A stretch of DNA of 41,171 nucleotides from UBA1189 sp045660385 (lineage in GTDB: Bacteria > Bacteroidota > Bacteroidia > Bacteroidales > Bacteroidaceae), in NCBI GenBank assembly GCA_045660385.1, contig JAZRDT010000091.1:1-41171 (forward strand). Reading direction: 5' to 3'. A model generated the notes under the pieces. The model saw nothing but the letters and a program-made list of their open reading frames with translations, had not been told where the DNA came from and did not search any database. Every line of letters starts with the position of its first letter. Position 1 is the first letter of the stretch. Position numbers and translations under genes: made by a program. Of this stretch, positions 26,870-36,088 are shown piece by piece.

Positions 26870-26900
26870 ATTGTACTTCATGAATTTTGTTTTACATTTG
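26870..26900 (+). promoter_or_regulatory. Promoter of the four-repeat secreted protein
   Basis: ATTG (26870-26873, one mismatch to TTTG), a 19-nt spacer, then TACATTTG (26893-26900). The predicted leader is about 60 nt and very A/T-rich, which suits high expression in this phylum. Confidence 0.6.
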
Positions 26901-26968
26901 CCACCTCAATTAAACAATAGGTATACATTTATAACAAACAAATTACTAATATTTAAAATTTTTAAGGT

Positions 26969-28966
26969 ATGAAGAAGATTTACTTTTCTACTTTATTTGC
27001 TGCCTTGATGCTGTTCGTGGCAATGCCTGCTACAGCACAAGTTAACGCAATGTCCGACTTGTTCGGAAAGTGGCAGTTTACAGCAACTGTAACAACAACT
27101 GAAGCTGGTGCTGCTCATGCAGAGAAATTCAAGAGCGAGTGTGAAGTGACTATCGGGAAAGCTGAGTCAGAGTACTTCATGGCTGATATTGCCAATTTTG
27201 CTGGTGCTGATTACGCTATGTCTGTGTCAGGTTTTAACGCATCAACCTACACGATCGAGATTAATGGTCCCAACAGTGCCAACTATGGTATTTGGGAAGG
27301 CTACATCGCTGTAGCCAATGCAGCAGGTGAATGGCCCTTCTCACTTTGGGATGTAGAGGGTTCTGTTCAATATGGCATGAACATGACTGTTGACCCCGAG
27401 ACAAAAGAGATCACAATTCCTGACTTCACCATCGTATCACTCGATTGGCAGACATACACTCCGACTGTTCTTGCTACCGTGACCAATGCAAAGATGACTG
27501 TTATTGAGTTGGATGTGAAGGATACTTCTAACTACCCCGATTTGACAGGTCTGTGGACATGGGAAGGCGGCTTGAGAACCGATACCGTATCTTTGCAGGG
27601 TTTCACCGTAGAGTTTGAGATGGTCGATAATCAGAAAGACAATTGGAAGGCTACATTCACATTCGGCGACTATGAGCCTTTCACTTTGGACGCTACTTTC
27701 GATGGTGAGTTGGTAACAATTCCTCACGACACCACCTATCTTGATAAGGAAGAAGGTATCCGTTTCGGTACAAGAAGCAGCGCTACAGAGGGTAAGAGCG
27801 AGTTTATGTTCTCATACAACTCAAAGACCTCTATGAGCCTTTACAACTACATCTATGTTCGTAAGGATGTTTACTCTGGCGACACCTTGAAGGGTGGTAA
27901 AGTATATCAGGTTTTCGACGGCTATATCACTCGTAAGAACCCCGATGCATACGATTGGTCAGGAACTTATAAGGTGTCTGTTGCTGAGTTTGAAGACTTG
28001 GTAGAAGCTGATACTGTTTCGTTCCCCGCAGAGTTTGACATGGTTGTTGAGAAGAAACCCGGAAATCTTTATGAAGTGACAGAGTTCCTCGGTTACAAGG
28101 ATTTGTATTTCTCTTTCACTCCTGCTGATGATGATAAGTCTGCTGAAATCGAGCTCGGAGGCTATTCTGGCGCAATACTTCAATCTTTTGGTCAAATCGG
28201 CGAAGGTGACAACGTAGATTACGCCTACCACGTAGTTACCGATGCTAATGCAGAGCCTACAACTTTGACTCTCACAATGAACGAAGATGGTACTTTCTCT
28301 TTTGCAGACTTCTCTGTATCGTATAAGCTTTACTATGCAGGTACATATGAGCCCATCGCTGCGTTCTATGGCGCAAAGGCGACCAAGGAGGTATTTGACT
28401 GGGCTGGCGAGTACACATTGACTGCAACCGTAGAGACTGAAGCTGGCGTTGATGCTGAGGCATATCCCGCTACATTCGACGTAGTTGTTAAATTGTACGA
28501 GGATGGCAAGTATCGCATTGAAAAGTTTATGAATGTAGACGTATACACACTCAATCAGGGAAATCAGTCTGTAGATATCGCAGCTGATGGCAAGAGTGCT
28601 ACGCTCGCTTTGGACGCTGCATGGGGTATGTATATCATTGGCGGTGGTTATCCCGACTACATCATTATGTGCGACAAGGAGGGTAAGTCTACCTCAGTAT
28701 CTGTAACACTTGGTGCAGGTGACGTTCTCACTATGGATGACTTTACAGTATATTCATTCAACTGGGATACCTATACAGACAGCAAGCTCGCTACATATTC
28801 AAATGTAACTCTTACCAAGAAAGCAGGTGGTGCAGGCATTGAAAACATGGTAACAGTAAACAAGACCATGGTTGAGGGTATCTTCGACCTCTTGGGCCGT
28901 AAGATCGATGTTATCAAAACTTCTGGTATCTATATTGTAAACGGAAAGAAAGTTGTGATTAAGTAA
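26969..28966 (+). CDS. Secreted protein with four internal repeats and a sorting-signal-like tail, function unknown
   Basis: This 665-residue protein has a signal peptide (cleavage near ATAQ, residue 24). It consists of four beta-rich repeats of about 140-150 residues (about 30-190, 190-335, 337-485, 485-625). Each begins with a GxW/W-x-G strand such as LFGKWQF, LTGLWTW, DWSGTYK, DWAGEYT. Repeats 1 and 4 end alike (FTIVSLDWQTYT versus FTVYSFNWDTYT). The C-terminal 35 residues (GIFDLLGRKIDV ... GIYIVNGKKVVIK) resemble the type A sorting tail of the type IX secretion system, found in degenerate form in many Bacteroidales. No family is recognised; a lipocalin-like or ligand-binding fold is possible. 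It has its own promoter and terminator just before susC. Confidence 0.82.
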   Translation: MKKIYFSTLFAALMLFVAMPATAQVNAMSDLFGKWQFTATVTTTEAGAAHAEKFKSECEVTIGKAESEYFMADIANFAGADYAMSVSGFNASTYTIEINGPNSANYGIWEGYIAVANAAGEWPFSLWDVEGSVQYGMNMTVDPETKEITIPDFTIVSLDWQTYTPTVLATVTNAKMTVIELDVKDTSNYPDLTGLWTWEGGLRTDTVSLQGFTVEFEMVDNQKDNWKATFTFGDYEPFTLDATFDGELVTIPHDTTYLDKEEGIRFGTRSSATEGKSEFMFSYNSKTSMSLYNYIYVRKDVYSGDTLKGGKVYQVFDGYITRKNPDAYDWSGTYKVSVAEFEDLVEADTVSFPAEFDMVVEKKPGNLYEVTEFLGYKDLYFSFTPADDDKSAEIELGGYSGAILQSFGQIGEGDNVDYAYHVVTDANAEPTTLTLTMNEDGTFSFADFSVSYKLYYAGTYEPIAAFYGAKATKEVFDWAGEYTLTATVETEAGVDAEAYPATFDVVVKLYEDGKYRIEKFMNVDVYTLNQGNQSVDIAADGKSATLALDAAWGMYIIGGGYPDYIIMCDKEGKSTSVSVTLGAGDVLTMDDFTVYSFNWDTYTDSKLATYSNVTLTKKAGGAGIENMVTVNKTMVEGIFDLLGRKIDVIKTSGIYIVNGKKVVIK

Positions 28967-29002
28967 GAGCCTGTAGGGCTACAAATAACATCTAATAGTG
29001 TT

Positions 29003-29040
29003 AAAGTGCTTCCCATGTTTTGTGGGGAGCACTTTTTTTC
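29003..29040 (+). terminator. Terminator of the four-repeat protein gene
   Basis: A 12-bp stem with a mismatch (29003-29014 with 29024-29035), 9-nt loop, then a run of T. It overlaps the -33 element of the susC promoter. Confidence 0.8.
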
Positions 29041-29049
29041 GTAATTTTG
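29019..29049 (+). promoter_or_regulatory. susC promoter, embedded in the preceding terminator
   Basis: TTTG (29019-29022), a 19-nt spacer and TAATTTTG (29042-29049) form a full consensus promoter. The -33 TTTG lies in the loop of the terminator hairpin. Transcription would start near 29056, 45 nt before the ATG at 29101. Confidence 0.75.
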
Positions 29050-29100
29050 CCAAAATTTGTATTGTGGAATATTGTGTAACATAAGAATTTACCAAAATAA

Positions 29101-32100
29101 ATGAACAAGATCAATCCTACAACAACTTTTGTCAGCAAGATATGCTGTACGATACTGATGTTGCTGAGTGCGTTTCCGGTGCTTGCCAGTGAGTCTGGAG
29201 ATGCCAACAAAGAGGTGTCGGGCGTAGTAGTCGACAAGAAAACGAAAGATCCCCTAATAGGTGTAAATGTCGCTATCTGGAAAGACGGAACTATTGAGAC
29301 GGGTGTTACCACCGATTTTGATGGAGCCTTTCACATTACGACCTCCTTGAGCGAGTTTGAAGTACAAATTTCTTACATGGGGTATAAGGATTTAAAGTTT
29401 AGCTCTAAATCCCAAGACCTCAGCGCAATGCTTGTTGAGTTGGAGGAGGACGCCAATACCTTGGGCGATGTTGTTGTAACTGGTTTTGTCACTAAAAACA
29501 AGGAAACATTTACAGGTTCTGTAACCGAGATGTCGGGATTAGAACTCCGACAGGTGTCGGGCACCAATCTTATTGGTGCCATCTCGGCGCTGACACCGGG
29601 TATGTCTATGGTACAAAATACTGCCGAAGGTTCGAACCCCAACCACACTCCCGAGTTGGTGTTGCGTGGTATGAGTTCGTTCTCTAACAGTGGCCAGCAG
29701 GTCAACCAACCCACTATCATCCTGGATGGAACCGAGATTTCTATGCAGGACCTCTATGACCTCGATATCAATGAAGTGGAGAAAATCACTGTATTGAAGG
29801 ACGCTTCGGCGACAGCTCTCTATGGATCGAAAGCCGCCAATGGTGTTATTGTCATTACCCGAAAGCCCATCCATGAGAGCACCGTACGCGTTCAGTATAA
29901 TTTCACGGGTAATCTGCAATTCCCCGTATTGAGCGACTACAATGTGCTCAATGCGAGCGAAAAGCTCGAATATGAGCGTTTGGCAGGTCTGTACGATGCT
30001 AAGGGAGCCATAAGCGCTGAAACTGGCCTTCCGCTACAGTATGAGTACGACGAGATATACAACCAACGCTATAAACTTATCAAAGCTGGTCTAAATAGCG
30101 ATTGGTTGTCGCAACCAGCCCGTACGGCCTTCTCAAACGAGCACTCTCTTCGCGTGTATGGTGGTGCCCAGAACCTACGCTACGAACTGACTGGCCGCTT
30201 CGGCGACACCCGCGGTGTGATGAAGGATGACTATCGTAAGCGTTACAACTTAGGCTTCAAGCTTGACTATCATGTGGGAACACTTGTCCTGTCAAACCGC
30301 ACTACTTACCAAGAGGTAAGTACTAAGGACACTCCTTACGGATCGTTCTCGGAGTATGTCAGCATGAACCCCTACGACAGAATCTACAACGAGGATGGAA
30401 CCCTCAATACCAACCTGACATGGGATCTCGATAATCCACTTTACGAAGCCACATTGGGAAGCTTCTCGAAGAGTGCAACCCGCACATTGAGCAACAGCAC
30501 TGACTTGCGTTGGGATATCAGCAAGATGTTCCTCGTGACGGGACACTTCAATGTGTCGAGCGACATGGGATCAAGCGATCTCTTCACATCGCCCAAGTCG
30601 CTGGCCTACAAGCATGAGACAGATCTCTCCAAGAAGGGACAATACACCAAAGGCATGTCGCAAGGCATCAGCTACAATGGAAACTTGGTGGGAACCTTCA
30701 ACAAGTTCTTCGACGATGAGTCACTCGTGAGCCTCTCTACGGGTTGGGAGATAAATTATGCCAATAGCAATAGTGAAACCATACAAGCTATCGGTTTCTT
30801 CAACGACCACTTGTCATATATCGGAAACGCGGTAAGCTACCCTGCCAGCGACAAGCCCTATGGTAGCCAATATGAAACTGCTGATGTGGGTGCTTTCGTT
30901 ACAGGTAATGCTTCATGGCGCAATCGATACTTTGTCGATGGCACATGGCGTACGACGGGTTCGTCGCAGTTTGGCGAGAACAACCGTTTCGGACACTTTT
31001 GGTCGGGCGGTTTGGGATGGAACATCCTCAATGAACCTTTCATGAAGGAGGCAAAGCAGCATTTCGATATCTTTAAGCTGCGCGGTAGCACCGGTTACAC
31101 GGGTAAGGTAAGCTTCAGCCCCTTCCAGGCCATGACCATGTATCAGTATAATAACAGTTATGAGTATAAGAATGGTATTGGTGCCATTCCTGTTACAATC
31201 GGTAATATAGACCTTACTTGGGAGCGCACCATGAACTACAACGTCGGATTTGACTTGAGTATGTTCGACCGCCGACTCAACTTCACTCTTGATGCCTACA
31301 TCCGCAACACCACCGACCTCTTGCTCGACAAGGCGTATGCCCCCTCAACAGGTGTAACGACCGCCAAGGCCAACTTGGGTGAATTGCAGAACAGAGGTAT
31401 TGAGTTCCAGCTCGACGGCTATGTCATCCGCAACAATGATTTCTATTGGCGCTTGGCTACAATGGGCTACGCGAACCGCAATAAAATCACCAAGATTGAC
31501 AAGGCGTTGGAGGAGATAAACAAGGAAAACCAAGCCAACGCCTCGTTGAGTCTGACTCCGCTACCCCAATATGCTGAGGGTGAGAGTGTGACTGCCCTCA
31601 AGCTGGTGCGTTCGGCAGGTATTGACCCTGCTACAGGTAAGGAGGTATATATCAAACGTGATGGAACACTCACCTTCGAGTATGACCCTGCAGATCGTGT
31701 ACTCATTGGCGACACAGAGCCTGCTTTCAATGGAACCTTCAGCACCAATGTCTTCTGGAAAGGATTTAGTGTATATGCATTGTTTAGCTACCGCATGGGA
31801 GCATGGGTGTATAACACTACTCGTGTGAGCAAGGTTGAAGGTTCTGACCCACAGTACAATGCCGACAAACGTGTGTTTGACGATCGTTGGAAGAAACCGG
31901 GAGATATAGCCTTCTATAAGAATATTGCCGATAGCAGTCGTCCTGAGCAGACTACTCGCTTTGCTGAGCAGGAGTACACATTGACCCTCGGCTCGCTCAA
32001 CCTTAGCTACGAGTTTGGTGAGGATGTGTGCAAATCAATGCATGTAAGAAACATGCGCACAGGTATCAACTTTACCGACATCTTGAGATTGTCGACCGTA

Positions 32101-32169
32101 AAGATAGAGCGCGGTACCAGTTATCTCTATAGCCAAGGCTTTGAACTTTTCTTGAATGTGACACTATAA
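29101..32169 (+). CDS. SusC/RagA-family TonB-dependent outer-membrane transporter
   Basis: This 1022-residue protein has a signal peptide (cleavage near VLAS), an N-terminal carboxypeptidase-D-regulatory-like domain (about 38-115: EVSGVVVDKKTKDPLIGVNV), the SusC signature before the plug (DVVVTGFVTKNKETFTGSV), a plug with LYGSKAANGVIVITRK (about 235-255), and a long beta-barrel to the C-terminus (FELFLNVTL). It is complete. The following susD-like gene starts 12 nt after the stop. SusC proteins form a bin with SusD as lid and import oligosaccharides or peptides with energy from TonB. No glycan-degrading gene is linked on this strand, so the ligand may not be a glycan. Confidence 0.96.
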   Translation: MNKINPTTTFVSKICCTILMLLSAFPVLASESGDANKEVSGVVVDKKTKDPLIGVNVAIWKDGTIETGVTTDFDGAFHITTSLSEFEVQISYMGYKDLKFSSKSQDLSAMLVELEEDANTLGDVVVTGFVTKNKETFTGSVTEMSGLELRQVSGTNLIGAISALTPGMSMVQNTAEGSNPNHTPELVLRGMSSFSNSGQQVNQPTIILDGTEISMQDLYDLDINEVEKITVLKDASATALYGSKAANGVIVITRKPIHESTVRVQYNFTGNLQFPVLSDYNVLNASEKLEYERLAGLYDAKGAISAETGLPLQYEYDEIYNQRYKLIKAGLNSDWLSQPARTAFSNEHSLRVYGGAQNLRYELTGRFGDTRGVMKDDYRKRYNLGFKLDYHVGTLVLSNRTTYQEVSTKDTPYGSFSEYVSMNPYDRIYNEDGTLNTNLTWDLDNPLYEATLGSFSKSATRTLSNSTDLRWDISKMFLVTGHFNVSSDMGSSDLFTSPKSLAYKHETDLSKKGQYTKGMSQGISYNGNLVGTFNKFFDDESLVSLSTGWEINYANSNSETIQAIGFFNDHLSYIGNAVSYPASDKPYGSQYETADVGAFVTGNASWRNRYFVDGTWRTTGSSQFGENNRFGHFWSGGLGWNILNEPFMKEAKQHFDIFKLRGSTGYTGKVSFSPFQAMTMYQYNNSYEYKNGIGAIPVTIGNIDLTWERTMNYNVGFDLSMFDRRLNFTLDAYIRNTTDLLLDKAYAPSTGVTTAKANLGELQNRGIEFQLDGYVIRNNDFYWRLATMGYANRNKITKIDKALEEINKENQANASLSLTPLPQYAEGESVTALKLVRSAGIDPATGKEVYIKRDGTLTFEYDPADRVLIGDTEPAFNGTFSTNVFWKGFSVYALFSYRMGAWVYNTTRVSKVEGSDPQYNADKRVFDDRWKKPGDIAFYKNIADSSRPEQTTRFAEQEYTLTLGSLNLSYEFGEDVCKSMHVRNMRTGINFTDILRLSTVKIERGTSYLYSQGFELFLNVTL

Positions 32170-32181
32170 GAATAAAGAACT

Positions 32182-33621
32182 ATGAAGAAAGTACTATATA
32201 TAACACACTTGGTAGTTGCATTGTTGGCAACGGCATCGTGCGAAGATTTTTTGAACATCACCCCCGAGGGGCAGGCCAAACGTGATGAACTGCTTCTGAC
32301 AACCGAGGGACTTGAGGAGGCGATGTATGGTGTGTATGCTCAGTTGCGCTCAACAACCCTATATGGTCAAGAGTTGTATTTCCATACGCTCGAGATTATG
32401 GCGCACAACATGTATTGTGACGGACACACCACATTGACGGCTCTGGGCAACTTCGAATATGACAACACGAACGTGAAGTCGGTCTTCGAAAGCATCTGGA
32501 CCGCGATGTACAAGAACATATCCAATGTAAATAGCGTGCTCAGTTCGCCGCTCATCGTTGATGCCGAGGAGTTCCCTTACACGATCTATAAAGGCGAAGC
32601 CCTGGGCTTGCGTGCCTTCATGCACTTCGATCTGGTGCGCCTCTTCGCCGAGCAATACACCCAGAATCCCAGCGCAGCAGGTCTGCCCTATGCTACCGAG
32701 TTCGCTTTGAAAACACCTGATTTTGAAACCCTTCAGGATAACTACAAGCATATCCTTGCCGACCTCCATGAGGCCGAACGATTGCTCGACAACGAAGAGG
32801 AACATGAGGGTGAGGGTAGCTTCATGCTCGACCGACAGATACACTTCAATAAATATGCCGTAAAGGCAACACTGGCCAGAGTGTACCTGACGATGGGCGA
32901 CAAGGCAAATGCCGCTAAATATGCAAAAGAGGTTATCGATGCCGAGAAATACTACCTGAAGGAGATGACCGAGGTGCGCAACGACCTTGCTGGCGTACTT
33001 TCAAAGAAGGAGTGTATTTTCGGTGTATACTATGCCGGATTCTTCACCCAGGTATACGAAAAGCTGCATAAGACCACCACACGCTACTCGCTCAGTTTGC
33101 GCAACGATTTTATGGACATCTATAACAAGGATCACATTGGCAACGATTACCGACTGAGTTCCTACTTCACCACCAATCAGGATCAGGTGTATCGTTTGAG
33201 CAAGCTGACAGATATTTATGAGTTGGACAACAATGTCGCTTCACGCCCCGAAGACCTTATTCTTGGCATCAATATGATACGTATCCCAGAGATGTACTAC
33301 ATCATGGCCGAGGTGCTGTTGGAGGACGATGCCGTTGCTGCTCTGGAATACTATAATGAGGTTCGCACCCATCGTGGACTCGAGCCACTCGACACGAGAG
33401 TGTTGGATGAAATGACAGGCGAACTTGTTGACCGCCCTCTCACGTTGCAGCACATCAACGAGGAACGATACAAAGAGTATTTCGGCGAGGGCCAACTCTT
33501 CTTCAACATGAAACGCTTGCACGAGAACATCAAGTCGTATGACAATGTCACCACGTATGAGGCCGGCAAGAAGATCTATGTAGTGCCCATCCCCGACATC
33601 GAGATAGAAAATCGTTATTGA
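32182..33621 (+). CDS. SusD/RagB-family surface lipoprotein
   Basis: This 479-residue protein has a lipobox (TASC, Cys20) followed by EDFLNITPEG, the typical SusD N-terminus. The TPR-rich SusD_RagB body follows and the protein ends with ...KKIYVVPIPDIEIENRY, a common SusD ending. It is the lid over the SusC transporter and binds the ligand at the cell surface. It is 12 nt behind susC and 24 nt ahead of the next lipoprotein gene. Confidence 0.95.
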   Translation: MKKVLYITHLVVALLATASCEDFLNITPEGQAKRDELLLTTEGLEEAMYGVYAQLRSTTLYGQELYFHTLEIMAHNMYCDGHTTLTALGNFEYDNTNVKSVFESIWTAMYKNISNVNSVLSSPLIVDAEEFPYTIYKGEALGLRAFMHFDLVRLFAEQYTQNPSAAGLPYATEFALKTPDFETLQDNYKHILADLHEAERLLDNEEEHEGEGSFMLDRQIHFNKYAVKATLARVYLTMGDKANAAKYAKEVIDAEKYYLKEMTEVRNDLAGVLSKKECIFGVYYAGFFTQVYEKLHKTTTRYSLSLRNDFMDIYNKDHIGNDYRLSSYFTTNQDQVYRLSKLTDIYELDNNVASRPEDLILGINMIRIPEMYYIMAEVLLEDDAVAALEYYNEVRTHRGLEPLDTRVLDEMTGELVDRPLTLQHINEERYKEYFGEGQLFFNMKRLHENIKSYDNVTTYEAGKKIYVVPIPDIEIENRY

Positions 33622-33645
33622 TACAACCCCTCAAATGGCTCATTT

Positions 33646-34476
33646 ATGAACAATCCAGGTAAAACCATCATACTATCGCTCATGAGTGTCTTGTGTTTCG
33701 CCTCATGCAGTGAAACAGAGTATCTCAAGTTCGACGCGTCGCACAATGGAGTGTATTTCACACAAGAAAAGCTGAAATATTCGTTCAGCGTAACTGCCGA
33801 TTCTATCCGCTCATACCTCTTCAAGATGCCCATACAGATATTGGGCCGGACCAGTAGCATGGAGCGCGAAGTGGCCTATAGCGTAAATCCTGACTCAACA
33901 GATGCAGTTGAGGGAGTGCATTACATTCTGGGTAAGGCCATCATTGCTCCCGACTCCATCACGGGCTACATTCCGGTGACCATCCTGCGCGACAATCTTG
34001 AGGGCAGCTATGCCGAAGGCTACAAGACCTATCGCCTGTATATTGAGTTGGAAGAAAACGGCAACTTCATCCCCACGCTCGACACATTGAGTCAGGCTCG
34101 TTTGTTGCAGTTCGATAACGCCATCGACATCCCCGAGTGGGTCGACTACAAGGGCGATAAGATATGGCGTCCCGGTAATCCGCACCCAGAACTTGGCGAT
34201 TGGCACCCCTACACCTTCATCAAGCTAGTCGAGCAGTTCCATACGATACAGTATGTGGAGAATATGTACGAAACCTACCAGAAGATGGTAGCATACTATG
34301 GCGGTGAGAATCTGGAGCGCGTTCCCTACGCCTCATTCACCCCCTATACCCATATCATGCGTAAGTATGTGCTTGCGCCCTTGTACGAGTATTTCAGCGA
34401 TGAGGCCAACAAGGAGGAAATCTTAAAGATGTACCCCGATTACCCCTTCAATTTCCCCAATCCTTATGCTGAATAA
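33646..34476 (+). CDS. DUF4843-like surface lipoprotein of a SusCD operon
   Basis: This 276-residue protein has a lipobox (ASC, Cys21). The body has early beta strands (EYLKFD, GVYF) and a mid-region LGKAIIAPDSITGYIPVTI, as in DUF4843 lipoproteins that accompany CAZyme-free SusC/SusD pairs. The C-terminal half (DWHPYTFIKLVEQF ... YPDYPFNFPNP) is helical. It probably forms part of the surface complex with SusCD. Assignment to DUF4843 is by recollection of the family. Confidence 0.8.
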   Translation: MNNPGKTIILSLMSVLCFASCSETEYLKFDASHNGVYFTQEKLKYSFSVTADSIRSYLFKMPIQILGRTSSMEREVAYSVNPDSTDAVEGVHYILGKAIIAPDSITGYIPVTILRDNLEGSYAEGYKTYRLYIELEENGNFIPTLDTLSQARLLQFDNAIDIPEWVDYKGDKIWRPGNPHPELGDWHPYTFIKLVEQFHTIQYVENMYETYQKMVAYYGGENLERVPYASFTPYTHIMRKYVLAPLYEYFSDEANKEEILKMYPDYPFNFPNPYAE

Positions 34477-34501
34477 TTAATCTGCTAATACGTTGCACAT
34501 T

Positions 34502-36022
34502 ATGAAAACATATAAATATCTTCTCTTTGCATTAGCAACACTCACTTTTGCATCTTGTTTTCAGGACGAGAGTACCGATGCTACCAACCCTATTGCCGAG
34601 ATCACAATCGACGAGAGCAATCTGTTGAAGGTGTATAACATCAGTAAGAACGACTCGCTGATAATAACTCCCGTAGTGCATCAGGCCAACAAGGAATTAC
34701 CACTCTCGTATGCTTGGGAGATCGATCAGGAAATCGTATCTGTGGAAAAGGTGTTCCGCTACAAGGGAGATGTGCTTGGCACATTCAATGGCCGACTCAT
34801 CGTCTCCAATGAGGATGGCAAGGCCTTCTACACCTTTACCCTCAATGTGAACTCACCCTACGAGTACGGTATCATGGTACTCAGCAAGGATGCCGACAGC
34901 CGTCCCCATATCGCCTTCATGCAAGAACCGCTCGAAGAGGGTGGGGTGAAGAACTTCTACGATGAGAACTGCTTGGAGAAGAACAACGAAGACCAATTTT
35001 TTGCATCAACCCCGACGGACATCATTCAAACCACAGGCACATTGATTCTCGCCTGTCAGGGCAGCGACGACGATCCCGACGACGTAGCCTCCATATACCT
35101 TCTGAATGAGAAAACCTTTGTGCTGGAGAACTTCATAGAGTCCAAGGAGTATAAGGATTTCAAGCCTACCAAACTGCTAACCCCTCAAGGCAGTTACGAT
35201 GGCAGTGCCTATCCAGTAATCTCGGCCGATGGCAAGATGTACTCCCTGCCCACCTATAACGCCGTGTTGCAGCCCTCTCATACGCTCACATCCACCTATG
35301 CCCAGGCTGGTTTTGCCATAGGCGGTGCCACCTACAACGACATTGTCGTATGGGACAACGAGGTGAACGCCCTTGTCTGCGTCTACAATGGCTACGGCCC
35401 CTACTATTGCGGAGAGAAGTACTTGCTCCAGCGCGACTCGTTGCTGGCTGATGAGTATTATAAGAAAAACTTCAGCAAGTTGAGCGGATTGTGCACATTG
35501 ACTCCCATTCACCGCACCTCAGAACAGGAGAAATACTCACGACTCCAATTCATCGCAATCGTTAAAGGCGCCTTGGCCACGCAGAAGGTGATTATGGGCT
35601 CCTTCTTCTGGGAAGCTGTGACAGGAAGCTATGGAAAGTACAATGTCCTTGACAACGGCGGCTTCACAAAGGCAGCAGCCAAGAGCTACTCTGTCATCAA
35701 CGAGAATACTCCGTGTGTAGCCAATGCCACCTACGAAACCATGCTGTTTGCCGATGGCAATGTGGTGAAGAAATGGTACTACTTCAACAGCGATTATCTT
35801 GACAAGGCCGTCGATTTGCTTCAGGTAGGCAGCGAAGATGCTATCATCACCTCTTTTGATATCAGCGCCGACCATATGAGGACCTATGTATCCTTCTATG
35901 AGCCTAATCAAGAGGGAAAGAATGGCAGCGTATGGGTTTTTGATACCAACTCAGGCGAAGTGCTCGAGCAGTACAACAACGTATGCTACCAACCGGTGAA
36001 GGTGATGTATAAGAGGAAGTAG
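34502..36022 (+). CDS. PKD-like family surface lipoprotein
   Basis: This 506-residue protein begins at ATG 34502 (an in-frame TTG at 34493 is less likely), with a lipobox FASC (Cys19). Residues about 27-115 form Ig/PKD-like strands (LPLSYAWEIDQ, GRLIVSNEDGKAFYTFTLNV). The rest (about 120-506) looks like a beta-propeller, ending with SGEVLEQYNNVCYQPVKV. Proteins of this kind close SusC-SusD-DUF4843 operons. A ligand-capturing role at the surface is inferred. A terminator follows 20 nt after its stop. Confidence 0.82.
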   Translation: MKTYKYLLFALATLTFASCFQDESTDATNPIAEITIDESNLLKVYNISKNDSLIITPVVHQANKELPLSYAWEIDQEIVSVEKVFRYKGDVLGTFNGRLIVSNEDGKAFYTFTLNVNSPYEYGIMVLSKDADSRPHIAFMQEPLEEGGVKNFYDENCLEKNNEDQFFASTPTDIIQTTGTLILACQGSDDDPDDVASIYLLNEKTFVLENFIESKEYKDFKPTKLLTPQGSYDGSAYPVISADGKMYSLPTYNAVLQPSHTLTSTYAQAGFAIGGATYNDIVVWDNEVNALVCVYNGYGPYYCGEKYLLQRDSLLADEYYKKNFSKLSGLCTLTPIHRTSEQEKYSRLQFIAIVKGALATQKVIMGSFFWEAVTGSYGKYNVLDNGGFTKAAAKSYSVINENTPCVANATYETMLFADGNVVKKWYYFNSDYLDKAVDLLQVGSEDAIITSFDISADHMRTYVSFYEPNQEGKNGSVWVFDTNSGEVLEQYNNVCYQPVKVMYKRK

Positions 36023-36041
36023 TTATGCATAAGAAGAGATA

Positions 36042-36088
36042 GTATCTGAGGGTGTGTCAGTCGTTTTGGCATACCCTCAGATGCTTTT
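36042..36088 (+). terminator. Terminator at the end of the SusCD operon (convergent with rnc)
   Basis: A 15-bp stem with two G-U pairs (36042-36056 with 36070-36084) and a TTTT tail separates the converging SusCD operon and rnc. The reverse direction lacks a strong T run, so it works mainly for the plus strand. Confidence 0.75.

Noticed and set aside
26730..26972. 80-codon open frame after the TlpA-like gene
   Set aside because: It runs through a terminator and the promoter of the next gene; it is A/T-rich and without family resemblance.
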